Source of the DNA: Dehalococcoidia bacterium
GTDB lineage: Bacteria > Chloroflexota > Dehalococcoidia > CAUJGQ01
Assembly (NCBI GenBank): GCA_035310145.1
Contig: DATGEL010000096.1
Coordinates: 1 to 60,379, forward strand
Direction: 5' to 3'
Length of the DNA stretch: 60,379 nucleotides
Part shown: positions 54,352 to 60,379 of the stretch, one piece after another
Layout: each line of letters opens with the position of its first letter
Numbering within the stretch: position 1 is the first letter of the stretch
Made by a program: the position numbers and the translations under genes
The notes under the pieces: generated by a model
The model's database searches: none
What the model was told of the DNA's origin: nothing
What the model saw: the letters and a program-made list of their open reading frames with translations, nothing else

Positions 54352-55415
54352 CAGAAGCCAATCCTGATGATTTTGTCCTGATCCTCTTGCGGAAGCGAGT
54401 CCACATAGTCTCGGACGGTGTCTACTTGGTCGGCTGTGAATCCTGTCAGATCTATAACGGAGAAATCGTTCTCTTTCAAGAGGCGGCTGTTGATCGAGCC
54501 CAAGAATTCCGATTCGTTCCAGTGCTTCGAGGCCTGTGGTTGACCCATCAGGTCGTAACTGCGGCCCTGATCGTCGGCCAACTCGGCGCCCTCGTGCGGG
54601 CTTTCTGTGAGGGTTCTTCCCGCCATTTGCGGAAGCGCGGCCAGCCGCTCAGCTGTTGAAATCTCGTTGGGCGTGAGACGCGTGGCGCTGCTCAGGTCGA
54701 GCGTCGCGGTTTCCGTGCCCTCTGCGCTCGTGGACCCGGGCCGCTCGACGCCGCTCTCGCCGGCTGCGGCGGCGTCCGTCTCGGCCGCGTTCGCCGCAGC
54801 GATCTGGGCCTCCGTGGGACCCTGGCCGGCCGTGTCCTCGATCGACGCGTTGCCTGGCCCGACCAGCTGCGGGCAGTCCAGGGCGTCGTTGGGATCATCA
54901 GGATCCTGGCAGCCCGAATGCCCGGACGGGTCGATGACGCTCGCCGGGTTGTTGCGGGCGTAGACGTAGGGGTGGTAGACGGTCGTGTCTGAGACGCTCC
55001 ACGCGTCGCGACTCAAGAACCGCCCGGTGGCGGGGTCATAGTACCGCGCCCGCAGCTACTGCAGGCCGTCGGGGTCGGTCTCTTGCCCGGCGAACTGCGG
55101 CTCGCTGCCCAGGCCGCCGCTCTGGCTGGTCACCGCGCCGAAGACGTCGTAGGCGTAGTTCTGCACCACCGCGCCGCTGCTGTTCACGATCGCCAGCACC
55201 GAGCCCTGGCTGTCGGTGAGGGAGAAGTACGTGCCGGCGGGCGTGATGCGTTCGACCAGGCCGGGAAGGCCGTGCGGCGGCACGGTGGGCGAGCGGTGCG
55301 GCGCGGCCGACGTCGCCGCCCCCTGATGGGCCGCGGAGACGGCCACCGCGGCGCCGTCGGGGAGGGCGGCGCCCGCGGCGAGGATCAGGACTATGCGCCG
55401 GCGGGGCAGCGGCAT
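54351..55415 (-). pseudogene. Miniature RHS toxin with an in-frame TAG
   Basis: One reading frame broken by a TAG at 55056-55058. ATG 55415 (GAGGGGG upstream) begins an N-terminal signal-like segment ([14 protein letters not shown]). RHS-end sequence follows ([29 protein letters not shown]), then [26 protein letters not shown]; Tyr is expected at the stop. After the YARNNPASVIDPSG core come an Ala/Glu-rich linker and a C-terminal domain (YDLMGQPQASKHWNESEF ... VIDLTGFT ... DKIIRIGF) resembling CdiA/RHS nuclease toxins by eye. The long repeat array of normal RHS proteins is missing. Confidence 0.75.
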
Positions 55416-55703
55416 CGCACCCCCTCGAACACTTCTCAACGCGACCGTTGCCGGGAAGCCTACCCCCGCAAAATCGTGCACGCGGCGACGGGAACGCATC
55501 AGAAAATGCAACAGAGTTGTCATGCGCGGCCGGCGGCGACGTTCTCTGAAAGCCGTTCGCTTGCCGGCTCGCGACGCGGCTCCGCGTCACGCCCGGCGGC
55601 CGAGCGGCTACTATGGACTGGACACGGCGCTCGCGCGGCACGCCAGCCCGCGGGCGGGCGCGGCGCCGGGCACACGCGATCGAGGCGGCGGCAGGAGAGT
55701 CCA
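55416..55703. other. Divergent intergenic region
   Basis: These 288 bases separate the RHS-toxin frame (minus) and the GH63-like gene (plus). TACTAT at 55609-55614 could be a -10 element for the latter, but no matching -35 is found. No gene is seen. Confidence 0.4.
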
Positions 55704-58376
<2,673 letters not shown>

Positions 58377-58431
58377 GCCGGCTGGCCTACCCGAACTTCG
58401 CCGCGGCGGCTGTCGCTGAGATTCGGGGATG

Positions 58432-58797
58432 CTACGTTTCCGGCATGGGCCGCAGCCAATCGATGTGCTGCATGCCGTTGGGATACGGCCCGGCGTAACG
58501 CGCCAGCGCCTGTGCGATGCGATCAAAGTTGGCTGCTTCCGGCGTCAGCGAGCGCGGCAGCAGGAGGATCCCCGCGTGCTGCCTGACACTGCGGGCGTAC
58601 TCATCCGCGAGACCGATGAAGTCCTCCGGATCGTTAGTGACGAGGCAACAGCCGCAGGCAGCGGCGAAGGCGAGCTGCTCCGCATCGGTTGTGCCATCGT
58701 TGCCGCACTCGTGCGAGCACAGCGCGTCGATTCCGCGTTTGCGCACGAGTGCGGCGATCTCACACGACAGGTTTTCGTCGAGGTAGTAGCTGATCAC
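58432..58797 (-). CDS. DUF5615 (PIN-like) toxin candidate
   Basis: A 121-residue PIN-like protein. The N-terminal YYLDENLSCEIAALVRKRG and later VTNDPEDFIGLADEYA carry the acidic residues (D7, E8, D55) expected for metal-dependent RNase activity. GTG 58797 overlaps the stop of the upstream DUF433 gene (GTGA). A likely toxin of a two-gene module. Confidence 0.82.
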   Translation of the reverse strand: MISYYLDENLSCEIAALVRKRGIDALCSHECGNDGTTDAEQLAFAAACGCCLVTNDPEDFIGLADEYARSVRQHAGILLLPRSLTPEAANFDRIAQALARYAGPYPNGMQHIDWLRPMPET

Positions 58798-59090
58798 CGC
58801 CGCGGCGGTGCAGTCGAGGGGTGTTCACGCCAGAGCCGGGCGAGGCGCTCCTCGCTCTGCGCGGCCGCGGCGAGCCGGCCGGCCATTTCCCGCGGATGCT
58901 CCGCGGCGAAATCCAGAGCGGAGCGCAGCTGCCGTTCGCTGAGCCAGTCGAAGGCGCCGCGCAGCCGCTCGAAGTCCTGCTCGACGTTCTGGAAGACGTG
59001 CCAGACCTCGAAGACATCGAGCCCTGTCCCGGCGATCCGCGCACGGGACGCATCGCCGCAGTCGACGGTGATCAGGCTCGCTCGGCGCAT
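58794..59090 (-). CDS. DUF433 antitoxin candidate
   Basis: A 98-residue protein with a DUF433-like helix-turn-helix pattern (AGTGLDVFEVWHVFQNVEQD through LRSALDFAAEHPREMAGRL). I start it at ATG 59090, with GGGAG about 8 bases upstream. It is coupled to the DUF5615 gene. Acting as the antitoxin is inferred from the family pairing. Confidence 0.78.
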   Translation of the reverse strand: MRRASLITVDCGDASRARIAGTGLDVFEVWHVFQNVEQDFERLRGAFDWLSERQLRSALDFAAEHPREMAGRLAAAAQSEERLARLWREHPSTAPPRR

Positions 59091-59182
59091 GGTGTTGCTC
59101 CCGGCAGGTACACTCCATCCTGTCCTCATCTTCAAGGCCGGGGAGTTCGCGGGTCAACGCGCGGCGTGCGGGCCTCGCCGCG

Positions 59183-60151
59183 TCAGGCGGGCTTCGCCGC
59201 GGCGGCTTGTTGCTGGAAGCGCGGCAACAGCTCGGCGGCGGCCAGGCGCAGCGTCTCGCGCGTTTCGTCGGCCGAGCAGGAGCGGAAGTCGAACACGGCC
59301 TCGTTCACGCCCAGCCGCTCGTAGGCTTCGAGGTCGCGGATCACCTCGGCCGGCGTGCCGACGAGCGCCTTCCACGGCTCCTCGCTGGAGCGGCGCTCGC
59401 TGGCAACGGCGCTCAGCCGCAGCCCCAGGCGCATGGAGATCGTGAAGCCATCGAGGCTGCGGCCGAGCTTCGCCGACTGATCGCGCAGCAGGGCGAGGCC
59501 GGGCGCAAGCTCATCCGGTGACAGCTTGAAGGGCTGCCAGCCGTCGCCCAGGCGTGCGGCGCGGCGGATGGCGGGCCGGCTGCTGCCGCCGATGTAGATG
59601 GGAATGCCGCCCGGCTGCGCCGGTTTCGGCATCAGGCCAAGCGGTGCGAACTGGAAGAAGCGGCCGGCGAAGCTGGCAGGCTGATCGCGCCAGAGCGTGC
59701 GCCAGACCTGGATGATCTCGTCGGTCACGGCGCCGCGCTCGGCGAAGGACGGCGCGCCCAGCGCTGCGAACTCCTCCGCCATCCAGCCCACGCCGACGCC
59801 CAGCAGCAGCCGGCCGCCCGTGAGCTGATCCAGCCCTGCCAGGTACTTCGCCGTGACGACCGGATGGCGGTACGGCGCGATCAGCACGCTGGTGCCCAGG
59901 CGGATGCGCCGCGTGCGCCCGCCCAGGTAGGCGATCAGGCCGAGCGGCTCGAAGTAGGTGTCGTCCGGGCCGGCGGCCATGCGCCCGCTGGCGTTGTATG
60001 GATAGCGAGAGCTGTATTCCACGGGCATGACCAGGTGATCGGTGATCTGCAGCGAGTCGAAGCCGAGGCCGTCGGCCAGCTCGGCGATCTCGCTGATGAA
60101 CTCCGGCGTGGCCAGCGGCCCCGAGTTTGCGGGCTGAACCCCGATGCGCAT
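59183..60151 (-). CDS. LLM-class F420-dependent oxidoreductase-like protein
   Basis: A 322-residue luciferase-like enzyme. MRIGVQPANSGPLATPEF, LQITDHLVMPVEYSSRYPY, RRIRLGTSVLIAPYRHPVV, LTGGRLLLGVGVGWMAEEF and GGSSRPAIRRAARLGDGW match the F420-dependent group. AGGAGGG precedes ATG 60151; the frame further upstream is not supported. The remaining bases to 60379 show no gene. Confidence 0.9.
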   Translation of the reverse strand: MRIGVQPANSGPLATPEFISEIAELADGLGFDSLQITDHLVMPVEYSSRYPYNASGRMAAGPDDTYFEPLGLIAYLGGRTRRIRLGTSVLIAPYRHPVVTAKYLAGLDQLTGGRLLLGVGVGWMAEEFAALGAPSFAERGAVTDEIIQVWRTLWRDQPASFAGRFFQFAPLGLMPKPAQPGGIPIYIGGSSRPAIRRAARLGDGWQPFKLSPDELAPGLALLRDQSAKLGRSLDGFTISMRLGLRLSAVASERRSSEEPWKALVGTPAEVIRDLEAYERLGVNEAVFDFRSCSADETRETLRLAAAELLPRFQQQAAAAKPA

Positions 60152-60379
60152 CGCCTGCCCTCCTCCGCGTGCTCGCGCGCACGATAGCGCGAAGCGTCGC
60201 GGATGAACAGCGGCGGCCGGCTCGCTGAACAACAGGAGCGCGCCGGCCGGGCACAGCGTGCCCGGCCCTGGACTTTGGCACATCGACCGTGCTCGCCGCG
60301 TGGTCCAGGCGAGCGGGAGCCGGGAGTGCAGGTCCGGATCAGGCTCAGGCGCGCAGGACACCGCTCGCGGCGTTGAGCA

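Overview
High-GC bacterial chromosomal window, most likely from a Chloroflexota organism. That placement is inferred from gene content, not a database search: an FoF1-ATPase operon, BFN (DUF151) and DUF951 proteins, several luciferase-like (LLM) and deazaflavin-type enzymes suggesting cofactor F420, tandem family-5 solute-binding proteins, and CbtAB under a cobalamin riboswitch. No rRNA, tRNA or CRISPR array was recognised, and coding density is high on both strands.

Layout. 0.1-8.2 kb (minus strand): ATP synthase operon atpB-E-F-H-A-G-[HAD phosphatase]-D-C, with palindromic repeats in two intercistronic gaps. 8.6-10.5 kb: an HxlR-type regulator divergent from an SDR/SRPBCC operon, with an operator-like palindrome between them. 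10.8-17.5 kb: BFN nuclease, DUF951, an LLM oxidoreductase, an M48-like protein with a degenerate zinc motif, several membrane proteins and a membrane-anchored HNH nuclease. 17.6-19.4 kb: a membrane-protein gene split by a 1301-bp transposase-less element that has 54-bp terminal inverted repeats, 8-bp target duplications and an alpha/beta-hydrolase passenger gene. 19.4-27.2 kb: GNAT, ThDP enzyme, DinB-like protein, a Fur-like remnant, a deazaflavin-type nitroreductase, an SDR and unknowns. 27.4-30.0 kb: large LuxR/ATPase regulator. 30.5-40.3 kb: oligopeptide-type ABC importer genes (three binding proteins, two permease pairs, no ATPase). 40.5-41.8 kb: cobalamin riboswitch, cbtB and cbtA. 41.8-45.3 kb: FAD monooxygenase, GNAT, unknown protein, methyltransferase. 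45.3-48.9 kb: NitT/TauT-type ATPase and a fused double permease behind a long structured leader. 48.9-60.2 kb: LLM oxidoreductases, pncB, an SDR and a GH63-like glycosidase, mixed with four toxin-antitoxin or toxin-immunity type loci (hicAB, AbrB/Doc, a miniature RHS toxin plus immunity candidate, DUF433/DUF5615).

The most unusual features are the passenger-gene element at 17.7-19.0 kb, whose removal on paper rejoins the host frame exactly; the miniature RHS toxin cassette at 54.0-55.4 kb, which carries an in-frame TAG; a family of paired inverted palindromic repeats; and the leader upstream of the NitT/TauT-type transporter, which has a terminator, a 23-codon Cys-Cys upstream frame and a second hairpin.
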